Part shown: positions 1 to 12,090 of the stretch, one piece after another | Layout of the letters: each line of letters opens with the position of its first letter | Numbering within the stretch: the first letter of the stretch is position 1 | Source of the DNA: Knufia peltigerae | Lineage: Eukaryota > Ascomycota > Eurotiomycetes > Chaetothyriales > Trichomeriaceae | DNA: 64,000 nucleotides | Direction of reading: 5' to 3' | Assembly (NCBI GenBank): GCA_030247855.1 | Contig: JAPDRN010000052.1 | Span: 1-64,000, forward strand | Program-made: the position numbers and the translations under genes | The notes under the pieces: generated by a model | Database searches by the model: none | The model's input: the letters and a program-made list of their open reading frames with translations, nothing else | What the model was told of the DNA's origin: nothing

Positions 1-77
1 TGTGTGTTTATGTGTTTTCTTTCCCCCTTCGTCTCTTCTTGACCGTCAGTTCCTGTGTGTTTGTTCGTTTGGTCTTG

Positions 78-945
78 CTACAGATATTTCTTGGTCGTTT
101 CGACTATATGATTCGCCAATATCTCCGGATGAGAGACGTACGGGAAATGTGAACCTGGCAAGCATGTAATGTCGAGTCCGGCCTTTGTCGCGGTTGTCAC
201 ATTGTCAAGGAACCTTTCCATGAGGGTCGAACCACCCACCGACCAATCTACAGGTTTGCCCTTGAGTTTTGTCGGGTCCGAAACTGGTGAACTCGTCGGG
301 ATGGTCAAAGGGGTATCCTCTCGCCCAACGGACGTAATTCCGATCCAACCTCGAATGGACATGTTCACCTAGAGCTTCCCATCTTTGGATCGATTCGGGG
401 TCGGTACCGGCCATGTTTCTGGCCATGATTCTCATGTTTTTTGATCATGGTTTGATCGTCTTGGGGTCGTCAGCCTCCCGAGACCGGGATTTTTTTTCAT
501 GGGACATTCGTGTGGCATGACATTTCGTACTCGATCGGGATGATCCAACGACAAAGCCAAGACTGTAGAAGCACCGGAACTACAACCGAAAAATATCGTT
601 GGAGTGGTGGTGGTGGTGGTACCGGTATCGCGGTCTTTGTCTTGTTCGTCCAATTCGTCCAACAACGTAACGATATATTTTGCCAATTTTCGTGCAGTGA
701 CATTTATACAAAAATAAGTTTCGATTGGGGCCTCTTGACCAGATCTCGACATACCAGGCACATCAAAAGTGGTGACACAAAAGTCTTTTGTTTGTCACAA
801 TCAATGACATGACCTTGTCGTACAATTCACAATCTCCCAAGCCATCAGGAATCAAAACGATGTGGTTCGGTCCTGACCGTTCCCTTTCGTGATACCATTT
901 TATACCGTCAGATGTGGTCACGTATGATTTGATCCTGGATCCCAT
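78..945 (-). pseudogene. Zearalenone-lactonase-like alpha/beta hydrolase, broken
   Basis: The pieces of this relic follow the order of the fungal zearalenone lactonohydrolase (ZHD101) family: an N-terminal DGIKWYHE strand, VLIPDGLGDCELYD, MPGMSRSG, the nucleophile elbow GCSSGAS, the acidic HECP segment, WARGYP, and a C-terminal LPGSHFPYVSHPE with the catalytic His. The Ser, Glu and His known for the family are all still present. The reading frame is not intact. A frameshift lies near 781-800, another at or near an eight-T run (490-497), an in-frame TGA sits at 445-447, and a third frameshift lies near 255-285. The matching segments abut without room for introns. An ACC-rich poly-Thr insertion precedes the nucleophile. 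Intact members open the macrolactone of zearalenone, which is detoxification. Neighbouring genes join without frame errors, so true decay is more likely than poor sequence. Family recognition is from memory of conserved blocks. Confidence 0.8.
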
Positions 946-1572
946 GTTTTGGAAATCATTGACAATACTTTCTGACAAAACTACTTGATCACGCAACCAG
1001 TGACAAGTGATTGACTTTGGGGGCGGGGGAGGAGGGTTGGCTCCTTTTGTATCATATCAAACCTCATTGAGGTATGTATATATATATATATAACTCCCCG
1101 CCTCAAAACAAGACAACAAATCTCTCACATCCCACCCCCCTGCCGTCTGCCCTCATCCCGCATTTCTAAATACTGTCTAGTACAGTACGGATAAATATTT
1201 ACATACTCCGTACCTAGGTAAACATTTGAATATGTACATGTTCAAACAAAACAAGACATGGTCACCCCTCGTATGTTTGTCATGGACGTACTTCGTCTTG
1301 ATTCCATTTCAATCGTACAACATAGACTCACTGACCGACAAACGATACATTCAATTTTTTTTTTCACTCACTGGTTGCTACCTGATCAACAGACAAATAC
1401 ATCACACATCGTGTCGCTCAAAAACCAAATTACACCACGATCGTTCTGGTCTATCAACAATATTTGCTTTTCTTTCACTATTCATCATCTCAACGTCGTC
1501 GAACCTCTTTTGAACCGAAACCATAGTTCCATCTCACCTGACTTGGATCTCCACTCCTTTTCCGTCCCCTCC
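946..1572. other. Intergenic, (TA)n tract
   Basis: This stretch lies between the hydrolase relic and the 3' end of the siderophore transporter. It holds a short (TA)n run at 1077-1092 and C/T-rich sequence. No coding frame matching a known family is seen. Confidence 0.6.
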
Positions 1573-3567
1573 TTAAAATATGGTACCCTTGGTCTGTTGG
1601 ACCTTCTTGAGGTTGATGTTCCTGATCACAAACATCCAGATCAAACTCAGACTCATCAAGCCGGTCCCCACCGCCAACATCCTGGTTTGCGCGTACCCAT
1701 AGGCCTTTTGGATGCCCAGCCTCTCGGGGGTGTGAGGTGCGTAGCTGAGTTGGGTGTCCAGGCTGTTGTAGATGTCGGCGAGGTTGCCCAGCGCGTCTTC
1801 CGGCAGGTACCTCTCCAGGGCCTTTTCGAAGGTGTTTGTCCAGATGGCTCCGGAGATGGTGTTGCCGACGGCCCCGCCGACGTTGCCCACGACGTTGAGG
1901 AGCGCCAGCACGGCGGCGACGTGTTGATGGTCCGCCGCCGCGAGGATGCTGACTTGCTGGATGATGATGAAGATGGCCCCGCCGATGCTGATGAAGATCT
2001 GACACATGACGATGTACCCGATGTCCTGGTTCGGGCGGCGAAAGTAGATCATCAGGCCCTGGGCGAAGATGTACAGCGGGACGGCGACGAACAACATCCA
2101 CCGAAAGTACCCGGTCTTGCGGATCAGGATGCCCACGAGGAACAACTCGACACCGGAGACGACGTCGAACGTGCTGCTCACGTAACCCGCCTCCGCGACG
2201 GACAGATTGTTCACCACCTGCAGGAACGAGGTGAAGTAGCTGTTCCAGCAGTAGTAGCTGACTTGGTACGTGAAGTCCAAGAGACAGGCACCGATGACGG
2301 TGCGGTTGACGAGCAAGCCGATGTTCAAAAAGGGTGTGCGTGCGATGAAGGCTTCGTGCAGGGCGAACAAGCCGAGGACGACAAATCCCACGACAATCAT
2401 CGCGATGATGTACCCCGTCGACCAGCCGTTGGGAGCAGTGTCGGCGAGGGTAAAGGGAAGGAGGAAGACTGTCAGTCCCGCAGCAAAGAGGAAGACGCCG
2501 GCAGCTGGACGACTGTTAGAAACCGCAACGAAAGGTTCGAGATGGGCAAGAAGATCATACCGTCAAATTCCTGAACGTAGTACCAGATGTTTTGCAACAA
2601 TGTCCGGCCACTACGTTCCCGTCTGACGATACCGTGCTGCGCAGCCTTTCGTAGGTGCAACTTCAGGTTGAAATATAGAGGGGCAGCCACAAATGGGAGG
2701 ATGATGGCGAAGCATCCGAACCCCCAGCGCCAACTGATGTGGGCGTTGAACTCGTCCGATGCTTTGGGCCCGGCGAACGCCGTGATCATGTACGGCGATG
2801 ATGTAAACGCGTACGCCAGGCCTCGATTCTTCAATTGAGAAGCATCCGCCGTGATGACATCGATACTGTAAATCATGCCTCCGAAACCGATCGAGTAAAA
2901 GACCTGTTCATTCAGAAGAATCAGCTTCAGTGTCGGACCACTTGGGAGCACCCGGGTGTCCCCCCTACCTGTGCGGCACAGAATGTCGACAAACTGTCAA
3001 CCGAAGCCATCAAAATCAGTCCCAAGGTGGCAAATGCTATCATGAGCAAGAACCCTTCGGCTCGACCCCACACATCGAGTAGCTTTGCAAGAGGAATGTA
3101 CACGGCGGCAGTCATGGCGTTGGCGACGATGTAAATGACCGTCAGCAGGGAGTGCGACTCGAAATCGCTGGTCGCGTACGGGACGAGATTGGTGAGGATC
3201 GAAGACTGGAATGCGTTGACAAAGTACAAGAACCACATGCTGTAATGGTCGTTAGCAACTTGTTCTTCGTTTCCGGCAGCAGCCGGTAGTTGAGGAGTCG
3301 ATCGTACTTGATAAAGAGAGCAATGAGAGACTTCTTTGACCATGTCAGAGTGACAGCCTCGACGTTCTGAACACCTCTTTGTGCCTCTTCAACCGGCTTG
3401 TCCGGTGGTTGTCCTCCATCACTGTTGACGGTGTTTGGTGATATGTCATCGTTGGCAGTGGCCGGATTCTTCTCGTTATCCGTCACCGAGCTCATGGCGA
3501 CAGTGTTAGCTGCATCCTCGGTCGCTGTTCGACGAAAGCCCGGCCGGAGTTTGGGAAGAATTGCCAT
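1573..3567 (-). CDS. Siderophore-iron transporter (MFS)
   Basis: Predicted plasma-membrane H+ symporter that imports ferric siderophores, of the fungal SIT/MIR family (TC 2.A.1.16). Exons on the minus strand are 3308-3567, 2969-3239, 2561-2903 and 1573-2504. They give 601 residues, the usual length for this 14-helix family. A polar N-terminal tail of about 80 residues precedes LTWSKKSLIAL and WFLYFVNAFQSS, the family's first helix. Later blocks include PYATSDF, VIYIVANAM, a loop ending LLDVWGRAEGF, EFDAAGVFLFAAGL and a long last extracellular loop with TNTFEKALERYLP. All introns are GT-AG, 56-68 nt, and the joined frame is exact. GATA-type motifs lie 380-575 nt upstream, as expected for SreA-repressed iron genes, although binding is inferred. 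The substrate cannot be told from sequence, and no siderophore synthetase is nearby. Confidence 0.93.
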
Positions 3568-4778
3568 GTTTGGTAGATCTGAAGGACACACACACACAAA
3601 GTGACGGTTACAAGGACCGAAGTAGAAGAGAAAAGGACAAACGAGATCGTCTTACACTTTTATCCCACGTCGTGCTAAGTAGCACCACAGACTAGTTGAC
3701 CACATGGTGTGCGGTCAAACGACGCCACGGGCGTCGTTGGCTGGTCCACTTGGGCGATCCATTTACAATGGAGACATGAACCAGAAGCGAGCAAGATTAA
3801 CATGAGGGAGAGTTCATCCGATGTCGGGTACAACAGGGCAGTATGAGTGTACGCAGTTGCTGGCGGCAGAAAATCACGACCCTGAGAGAGAGAAGTGGAA
3901 GTTGTGGGAAGTTGATGGCCCATACCGACCAACCCCTGGACGAGGCTTATCAAGGCCTAAACCTCGATAAGATTAGATTTAAGTCCTTGACCAATCTTTC
4001 CCCGAGACCGGCCACCAGCGGCTTTGATTTTTGACGGCTACCACGGCAGGCCAAGATGATCAAGGACCGGGGTCAAGCGTTTCGAAGAGCTTGATTCGCC
4101 TTGTCATATCCACCCGAGGTGAAAATTTTTATCTAATCTGATTGATTAGGTCTCGATCGGTGGGAACGTGGGCGAATATCAAGAGTTCCGGCAGAAGTCA
4201 TCGGGTTCTGATGCCACAAGTCAATATCTAGCGTCATTGTTGGGTGGGTAGATGTGTTGAGCCCGAAAAATTTCCAAGCTCAAAGTATGGACACATATCT
4301 GGCGAATTGCCCTGGACAATGAAAGCACTTTGTTCTTTCTGAAGTCTTTATGACCAAAGCTAGAAAACCACGTCATATCGGCGACCATTATTGTATAGTA
4401 CTTGGTGGTAGGATGACCGTCGACATCAGCGGAGAAATTCGCAAGATGTGGGTGAGTTGACCATGGTCGCATCGGCGTTGCTCCGATATAACCAGACTGC
4501 CCCACGTCGGCCTATGGTATTGCGTTGAGGCATCATGAGATAAAATTGCGCGTTGTATGATTGTGCTCCAGGCGGGTTTGTGGCAGGTATGCAACTGTTT
4601 GTGACTCCATGGAGGAAGCACATATGTGCTATGCATCTACACTCCCACAAGTGAAGACTTCGGAAGATATATCTCGAAATGCTGTCAAGCAGAGGTATGG
4701 TTTGTGCGAATGCGGTAAGAGGACTTTCAGAGTCCGGAGCACCAAACGTAACCCTGACCCTTTCCTAAACTCCCAAGG
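3568..4778. other. Intergenic, transporter promoter side
   Basis: A 1.2 kb gap between the 5' end of the siderophore transporter and the 3' end of the next regulator gene. Short open frames here (60-95 codons on both strands) match nothing I recognise. It carries the GATA-like motifs listed separately. Confidence 0.55.
3947..4142 (-). promoter_or_regulatory. Candidate GATA-factor (SreA-type) sites
   Basis: TTATC occurs at 3947-3951, GATAAG at 3966-3971, and TTATCTAATCTGAT at 4129-4142. Read on the minus strand the last is ATCAGATTAGATAA, close to the ATCWGATAA element known for fungal iron-responsive GATA repressors. They lie 380-575 nt upstream of the siderophore transporter start. GATA cores are frequent by chance, so this is suggestive only. 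Confidence 0.3.
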
Positions 4779-6684
4779 TCACAATTGCCCTAAGACCAGA
4801 TCAGATACCTTGTCGCAAGCGGCGTTCGTCCTCCTTGCCGAGTGGTGATGATGCAAACTTTCTTCCCAGATGCTTTGCGCGGGTTGACCGCACACATACT
4901 GCCACCACAGGTACTTGTAGAGAATCTCCTCTTCGACTTCTTGCCACTGATGATCGAACAATGGCGCTAGCATTATGGCGAGGCGATCGATAAACCATGT
5001 GCGATCGGACAAAGAGGTCGAACTCATAGCTCCTAGCACCACGGCCCAGATGAGCAAGTCAGGACATCGTGAGAAGACCCTTTTGCCATTCGGGACGTGA
5101 TCGGCGAGGGTCAGACAACCCCGGAGTTGCCTTGAGAGTCTATTGCCTACGCCAGATTTCGCGGGCAGGGGAAAGAGTATCATGTTCGAGATGATCAACA
5201 GTCCCAGGCGGCACACCTCGTACAACAAGGATTCCCGGCCAACGGTGGTCGTCAGATCCGCGACTGGTAGACAGAGCAAATGGTACTGAGCGGTATTCCT
5301 GGCGCGAAGGAGTTCTGCCTGGGAGCCTGGAGTATCTCCGTTTCTAACGTGCTGATCGAGCATCACCATTGCACCGCGCATGTGCCGTACAGACTGATGA
5401 ATGGTCTCGAGTTCATTGATATGGAGGAAACCCGTTCCCAGCCTTTGAAACAATGCCTGGGCAGTGGGATCCAGATTGAAGTCGACCGAAAGCTCGGATT
5501 GAATTGCTGAGTGTCGCAAGCCGAATTGCGGTCTGGTTCCTTCTCTGCTCGCAAAGCATAAATCAACACTACAGATGTCAGTATTCAGACAATGTGTCGC
5601 CCTCAGATCACATGCGCCGACTCACACTTCGAGCACATCGGGCAACCCCTCCAACGAGATATTCTGCAGTCCCCCTTTGCGCGCGACCAATGAGTACATT
5701 GCCTGGACATGCGCGGCCTCCAAGAGACCGATTCCGTACACGTGGAGGTTCTGCGACCCAGCCAGAGGCGACGGTGGCACCGGGGGCGTCGTCTCCACTG
5801 AAAATTCCTCCATCTTCGTGTACGACTCACCGTGAGCAGCGAGAGCGGCAACCCCGATGATGACATTGTCACTGGCCTCAGAGACGCCCTCCTGGATGCG
5901 TTTCATTTCATCCTTGAGTCGAGCAAGACATCGAGCGTAATGCTCCAACGCCAGTATTGTTTCCGGGCCAGAACTGTCGCGGGCTATGAGCATCGTACGT
6001 AGCATGGCGTAGACGAGACCGTGAAGGGCTATGGGCGATTCCAATGCAGCTTCCATCCACGCCCGAGCCACCGGGTTGACGACTTTGAGAGGTGCGCCAG
6101 GCTTTACCCTTGGCCACTTGAACCGGGATGCTAAATCCGGACCCTGCGATCAGTAGACAGATCATGCCGTACGGTGAATGACCAAGCGGGCGTTGCCGGA
6201 ATGAGTACTCACCGTCGTGAAGCACCGAGATAACGTAGCGCGGTAGATCGGGGACAGATATCTGGTTGAAGGGTTCGTCGTTTCCATTGTCCACCGCACT
6301 CCTCGTCCAAGGCCCAGGCGGCCGGTTGCTGCTTTGTGAAAAGGGACTATTAGGGGCGGCATTGACTCTGAATTGTTGCTGTTGTCTTGCTATGTTGGCC
6401 CTAGCGGAAGCGGAAGCAGAGACAGAACGTGCGTGTATTACCACCTCCCGTTGTTTCGGTTCCACTGCACCACCACCACCACCACCGGTGGGTGACAATG
6501 ATGGCTCTGCACGGCGACTGGCATGGGATCTGCGCGCGGCATGTGCCCGAGCTCTCATGTCCTTGTCATACTGTTCCTTTCCGGACGGTCCGACAGAGGT
6601 CGACACGAGAAAGAGGAAACGGTCACCGTCCTTGTCCTTGTCCTTCTCACCCAACGAGCGCCTTGGCAGGGACGTTTTCTGCAT
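4779..6684 (-). CDS. Fungal_trans_2 domain transcription factor
   Basis: Likely a nuclear regulator of the Fungal_trans_2 (PF11951) type that lacks its own Zn2Cys6 finger. Exons are 6213-6684, 5626-6130 and 4779-5568, giving 588 residues with an exact frame. The N-terminus has the signature seen in this group: a short FLFLVSTS strand, a GKEQYDKDMRARAHAARRSH segment, then a low-complexity Gly, Ser and Gln-rich linker. The rest is a helical regulatory domain, with blocks such as VARAWMEAALESPIALHG, the loop LHVYGIGLLEA and a C-terminal LLIWAVVLGAMSS with WFIDRLA. The first intron needs the acceptor at TTTAG (6131); a nearer CAG would shift the frame. No C-x2-C-x6-C motif is visible before the start. 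Its targets are unknown; the nearby transporter genes are possible but unproven. Confidence 0.85.
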
Positions 6685-7833
6685 GATATCGAACGCGTTC
6701 GCCTAGTCATTGATCGACGAGCCAAGCCATCTCGATCACAAGCAAAGTAAATATGCACGATCATCAACAGACTCGGATGCAGATCGCACGGCGATGACAG
6801 CTTGATGGATCAGCTAGCCATGGATTACCATAACTTGTGAGTCAGGTAACAATCGCAAATGATGGATGGAATGTGGCACCTGTTCCCAGTAACCGTTGAT
6901 AGGACAATTGAAGAGACTCCTCGCTTGTAATCCGGTCCGAGACCTTGACCTTGGGAGTCGTGCAGTCCAGGTTTCTGCGGGGGTGTTCGAACTTGAAAGG
7001 GTCCCTCGGGGGTCCAATGCGGTACCGAGTATGGAGGACTCGTACTTTGATTGGCAATTGACCTGTGCCTGTTTGAGGCAAAGTCTTTTTGTCACCCCCG
7101 GGGATTCAGCGGTGTTATTGTGATCCTTGTAATAAAAATAATTTCACCGGTGGTCCATGGCTGGGATGATTTCACCGGGTCTATAACCATAAAATACAAG
7201 TACCTGGATAGGCATATGGGCAACCTAGGCCGTACCTCCCGTAGGTAGGTATTAGTCACTGACTTAGTCAGTCGCTTGCGGTATTCGAGTGTAATAAGAA
7301 AAGGGTGGTCGTCGATGTACATAAATGGGCGGTGGAGGACGAGTGTAGATGGCTTTTGCATCTAGTTGGGCATCAGTCTTTCATTTTGACTACTACTCCG
7401 TACTGGTGAATTTGTACTGTACAGGCTTTTCGGCCTTCCGCAACCACCACCCCTGTTTCCCTTGTCCGGCCTGAAGAAGCTAAATCAGACAACAGCTTTG
7501 AGTCCTTTTGGGCTATACCCGATGTTAGCCGGTGCTCTCTTGTTTCAATTAACTTGGAATAAACTCATGGATTTGTTTTTGGGTCTGTGAGAAGCCTATT
7601 GCATACCTAGATAACTAGACCTGATGGGAGGGAGCTACTTCTATTAGTACACGCAGTCTCCCGTCGAGACCGACTCCCCCGTACGAGCGAGATTTTGATG
7701 CGAGCCAGTCCCATGATAGCAGAGAGCTTCGAAACCGGGTGACCGTATTCCTCCTAATCTGGGATCTATGGAACATGTACAGCACGCACATATAAAGCCT
7801 GCTCTCATCGGCCAGTGTAAAGTAGGTATCCCT
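6685..7833. other. Intergenic
   Basis: A 1.1 kb gap upstream of the regulator and downstream of the amino acid permease. It holds scattered TACCTAGG-like and TACTCCGTA words common in ascomycete intergenic DNA. No supported gene. Confidence 0.55.
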
Positions 7834-9702
7834 TTAGCCAGGACCTGCGCATCCCCAAGAAGTCTGAATGGTACCACCTGGTCCAAAAACTTCCTTGAGA
7901 CCTTGAATTGCAGCCCAACTTCCCATACCGGACGAAGCCAAACCTCCACATGCAAACAGAATGCCCGGAATGCTGTACCACCACGTCTTACGGAGCCCGC
8001 GGACATAGCGTTTGAATCCCGAATCAAGACGTGTAGTCTCGCCGGTGTAAGGGTCAAACCCTTCACCAGGGAGAGCCGCTCCCTTTTGAATGACGAACGT
8101 GACGTACATGATGGCGGGGATACTGTAGGTGAAGTTGAGGGAGAAGAGACCGCCGACGAGACCGGTGATACCGGCAAAGTTGGGTACCGACATGGAAAAG
8201 ATCCACGCGATGATCCAGTACAAAGGTCCCAGAATCAACCAGAACATGTAGCCTCGCTTGCTGGTGATGGCTGGCATGTGGAGCATTTCCTCACAGATGT
8301 GAAGATATACAACCTTCATACCCACGTTGAAGTACATGAACACGGCGAGGAAGGCGGTAATCAATGCTAAGATGTTGCTGGCAACCTGGACCGACTCTGG
8401 TTTCACGACCTGCGAAATGGTCGAGACCGAGTATTGTCCGATGTAGGTATAGACCACAGCCCCGAAGATCAAGTAGACCACCATAATGAAGAGTTGAGCC
8501 AGCAGAGCACCCTTCCAGAAGTCCATGGGGTGGCGCATCTCGGAAAGGAAGGCGACGAACAAAAGTGCTCCAGAGTATGCGTAGACGATGGAGTCGATAC
8601 CGTTAAACTGGGCGGCGAACAAGTCTCTGGTTTGTTGCTGGTATTCGGCTGGCGGGACCCCCCAGAATGTTTTGGCTGGTTCGGCCACCTTGAGGAGAGT
8701 CGTCTGCAACGCATACGTGGGGTCTGGTCCATATTTGGGCGCGCAGACCAGGATGATGATGAAACTGACAATGTTGATCCAGACGGCAAAGTTGGCCAAG
8801 AAACCGACCTCTTTGAGGGCACGGAGGCCGCATGAGGCGATGCCGATGATGACACTGATGATAGCAATGGCAATATAGCAAACGTGACCTCCGTTGACCT
8901 GAGACATGATCTGCGCATTGCCCTGAACGATGACAGCCACCGTACAGAACATCTGAAAGGCCTGCATGACGTTGATGACGTTGCGCGTTTTAGGGCCAAA
9001 CAGTCGAAAGAAGGGGTCGCCAAAACTGAGGACGGGGAACCGGGAAGAATCGAGACCAAGGAAGACATGCCAGATCATGAGGGCGGAGCACATGGCGGCA
9101 ATACCAAAGAGGACAAAAACTCCAATTGCTGCATTGTAGCCGGCGTTGGCGAAGACATAAGGCGTCTGACCCCAGCCCAGGATATCGGTCGTGATCAGAT
9201 AGAAGACGGTGACCCAGCCGGAGGTTCGGAGGGCTCGTGCGGCCTGGCGCCATTCGGCATCGTAGTCGTGAGTCTGCGAGGGGCCAATAGGGCTCAAGGC
9301 CACATCTTTGCCCGGTTCTCCGGTCTTCTCAGTGGCAGTCTTCTCGGTGGTGGGCGCAGGGTCTTCGACTGCTGGAGTGGCCTCGATGGCGGCATTCTTA
9401 TCCTTGGGAGCACCCAAAAAGTAGGCCTTGAAGCCGCCGAACCTGCCGTCGTTCTTGACGGATTCGACGTATTTTTTCTGTTCTTCGACCTCCATCTCGC
9501 GTTCGATCTTGGCCCAGAAGATGTACTCTTCAAAGGTGACGGTCGGGTCCATACGCGCTGCCAGGCCCCATAATCGTTGCCGCAGGCCGGGGTGCTTGCC
9601 GTCGACCGACATCTGTCGAAGCTTGTTTTGATCCTGCAACTCTTGTAGTTCAGGCGCATTGGTGCTGAGGCCAAGCTGGCCTGCCTTCATTGTGATGGAC
9701 AT
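7834..9702 (-). CDS. Amino acid permease (AAAP/Aa_trans family)
   Basis: Single-exon integral membrane permease of the Aa_trans (PF01490) family, resembling fungal neutral amino acid transporters of the Neurospora MTR kind. With the chosen start it has 622 residues: a cytosolic tail of about 165 residues, then about 11 hydrophobic segments. Recognisable blocks are SGWVTVFYLITTDILGWG, PYVFANAGYNAA, a QGNAQIMSQV turn, CGLRALKEVGFLANFAVW, and YAYSGALLFVAFLSEMRHP, which is the Tyr-Ser-Gly and Glu-Met-Arg-Pro region typical of the family. Another in-frame ATG lies 26 codons upstream (9780); I prefer 9702 because the residues between look like leader sequence. The tail is longer than in most relatives and may serve trafficking control. 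The transported amino acid cannot be read from sequence. Confidence 0.88.
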   Translation of the reverse strand: MSITMKAGQLGLSTNAPELQELQDQNKLRQMSVDGKHPGLRQRLWGLAARMDPTVTFEEYIFWAKIEREMEVEEQKKYVESVKNDGRFGGFKAYFLGAPKDKNAAIEATPAVEDPAPTTEKTATEKTGEPGKDVALSPIGPSQTHDYDAEWRQAARALRTSGWVTVFYLITTDILGWGQTPYVFANAGYNAAIGVFVLFGIAAMCSALMIWHVFLGLDSSRFPVLSFGDPFFRLFGPKTRNVINVMQAFQMFCTVAVIVQGNAQIMSQVNGGHVCYIAIAIISVIIGIASCGLRALKEVGFLANFAVWINIVSFIIILVCAPKYGPDPTYALQTTLLKVAEPAKTFWGVPPAEYQQQTRDLFAAQFNGIDSIVYAYSGALLFVAFLSEMRHPMDFWKGALLAQLFIMVVYLIFGAVVYTYIGQYSVSTISQVVKPESVQVASNILALITAFLAVFMYFNVGMKVVYLHICEEMLHMPAITSKRGYMFWLILGPLYWIIAWIFSMSVPNFAGITGLVGGLFSLNFTYSIPAIMYVTFVIQKGAALPGEGFDPYTGETTRLDSGFKRYVRGLRKTWWYSIPGILFACGGLASSGMGSWAAIQGLKEVFGPGGTIQTSWGCAGPG

Positions 9703-12090
9703 GGTTGTCAGCTGCAAACCCTCGAGCAGGGAGCAAGTCTCGAGAAGATGGAGAATGCGCTGGTGAGGGTCATGGGTCAAGACTCGAGGTGGAAGCGAGC
9801 GGAGTTTATACCTGGAGCATCAGGTGCAGTGTCCCCGTTTCCCACGCGTTCGCACCTTCCTTTCACGGTTGGCAGCATCACCGACTTATCGCTCCAAATG
9901 CAGGAGGAGCCCACGCGTCCTGGGTGGAGGGTTGCATCTCTAAAATGGCACTATGGGCGAAGTTTGCCCCCCGACAAGGTCGCGATGATGGACGATCATC
10001 ACCAAACTGGACAAATTGAAATCAGTTGATATTGACAACGGATGTAACGTTGGGCGACGTTTTTATCAATCCAAGGATTCCGAGTGGGAAAGGGAGTTTG
10101 ATGGGTAAAAGGCTTTTGCGAACAAATAGAAGCTTCTAACAAGCTTCCAAATGTTGAGCTTGTATATGCTTGGACTCCGCTAGTCCTGATGCTGACTAGA
10201 GCTTCGACAATCAGCCTGTTAGTCGTTCGGACTTGGGCCAGGATAGGAAGGTCTACAGGAGTGTGGGTGCCACCAGTGGTACTAGTGGTGTGACGAGACC
10301 TTGCTGTTACAGGGAAGGACACCGACGACGATGCACCAAACAATATGCAATCTACTGTACAGTACGCCGTTGCCGAGATCCGCAATTGTTGCTCGTATTG
10401 TGTTCCGTACCCCCATGAATCCACGAGTTTTTTTGGGAGATAAGAAGTACTACCCTCCCTCGCTTCGCTGGCGGGGCAGACTCTCCGCAATCAAAAAAAG
10501 TACAGTAGATAAGAGTGTTGTATCATGCTCGCGTGCAGGAGAGGAACGTGCATCGACTCCACGAGAGAGTGAATGCGTGCGCCGATACTCGTAGAGATAT
10601 CGTTGATGTAGTCAAAAAGATAAGCGACGAGCTTCGTGGGTAGATGCTTCGATTATTCCTCGTTCCTTTCCGTGCGAATAATGTCGAGGATCCGTCTGAC
10701 CCGTTTCCGCCACAGTAGCGACGATTTCTCAAAACGTGATGGCGGATTCGGTGTCGTAGTTCGCGTGTATTGTACATTCTCCATACCCCATATGGAGTAA
10801 GGGGGTACCTCCAGGAAAAGCAATTTTACACATACTTCGGGTTGAGATACTTTCCAGCCCTGAGCCGTCGCCGAAGGTAGCCGTGAGACAGTAGAGGTCT
10901 AGAGAGTACGGATACAGGGCACTGACAACCGACTGCTACGGCGTCAGGAACCCATGACAATACCAGGACTGTCATTGGCGGAATGCTAGCAAGAGAAGGG
11001 TTGCGAGAGTGAGCAGGGTGAAGCGCTAAAATTTCAATCCTACCTGGAATGAGCAATGGCATCGTTCGAAAGAAAGTGCCTGACCAATGTCGATGCTGTT
11101 TGCATCTATGTGTTCCTTTGGCTCCTCTGAAATTAATTGTCGAGACCGAGTGAAGCAAAGACTATTCCCCATCCCCTCCTCATACAGACAAGACTTGTGT
11201 AAGAGATTCTAAGCGATTCTAACCGATGATGCCGGATGCGTAGTCTTTGATGCTGGGGGACCGAATCTGTTCTGTTTCCATTGCCGCTCAGTTCGTTCAG
11301 CCGACCGGTATCAAATCATGACTTCAAATCTTCCGGAGTCAAGGTAAGCGACTCTGGAATCAATTTCTAAACGTTAGCTTGACTTCCACCAGTCCTTGTT
11401 TTCCCCCGGCCAACTCTTTGAACAAGGCAATATCAGCCTGGGAGGAACAGAGTATCGAGAAAGCATTGTTCTCCAGGCCAAAGGTTCGGAACGGAAAGGC
11501 ATCATGAGACTGTAACGATGGAGCGTGATGGCGAAATGAGCATTGACTTTCTCGCCACGGACCCCCTCCTTTCTCTACTGCACCCCAGCGGACACCACGT
11601 AGTGGAGGTGGGGAGTTCGATCGTCTCTACCGACCATAACGGAATCGAATCAAATCAAGCAGAGGCATCAGCAGTGTTTTCTTTGTCAAAGACGGTTCAC
11701 CTGTCGTTATGTCACGCCTTTATCCTTAGATTGGTGGGTGCTGTTTTGCGCGGATAAATACTGTAGAGTCTTTTGAGCTTTTTTTGCGGTTGCGGAGATG
11801 AATGTTGGAGAAGGAAAAAAAAACAGGGAGAAAAGTTCGCCGCCAAGACAAAGAGTTTACAGTACAAGAAACTCCGAGATAGATTTATGCACGAGAAAAG
11901 AATGAATTGACCCGAATGACGTCGTCTCAATCCCGGATCCCCAAGTTCTCTATACATCGAGTTGGTCACCAGGAAAGGCTTGTCGTACTCCAGGACGATA
12001 TGCGCTGAGCTTGAACTCCCGTTGACATTCTGCTCCGTACAATTACCAAAAAGTTCCTCGGTGGACTGGAACTCCTGACTTTCTCCTGGA
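9703..12090. other. Gene-poor 2.4 kb interval
   Basis: The largest gap in the window. The longest open frame is on the minus strand at 9999-10490 (about 160 codons), serine and threonine rich with no family resemblance. I also looked for tRNA B-box words, 5S rRNA-like sequence and transposon termini and saw none. The right end is the promoter of the SEN15 homolog. Confidence 0.5.

Noticed and set aside
78..945. Reading the lactonase-like relic as an intact spliced gene
   Set aside because: Conserved blocks abut with single-base frame changes and an in-frame stop; no GT-AG pairs of plausible size fit.
1258..2574. 438-codon plus-strand open frame
   Set aside because: Lies antisense to the well-supported siderophore transporter; its Asp/Val-rich composition is the mirror of membrane codons.
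4221..4848. Short frames on both strands upstream of the siderophore transporter
   Set aside because: Mutually overlapping, under 100 codons, no similarity noticed.
9999..10490. 163-codon minus-strand frame in the 2.4 kb gap
   Set aside because: No recognisable domain, composition not protein-like, no conserved start context; could be real only if expression is shown.
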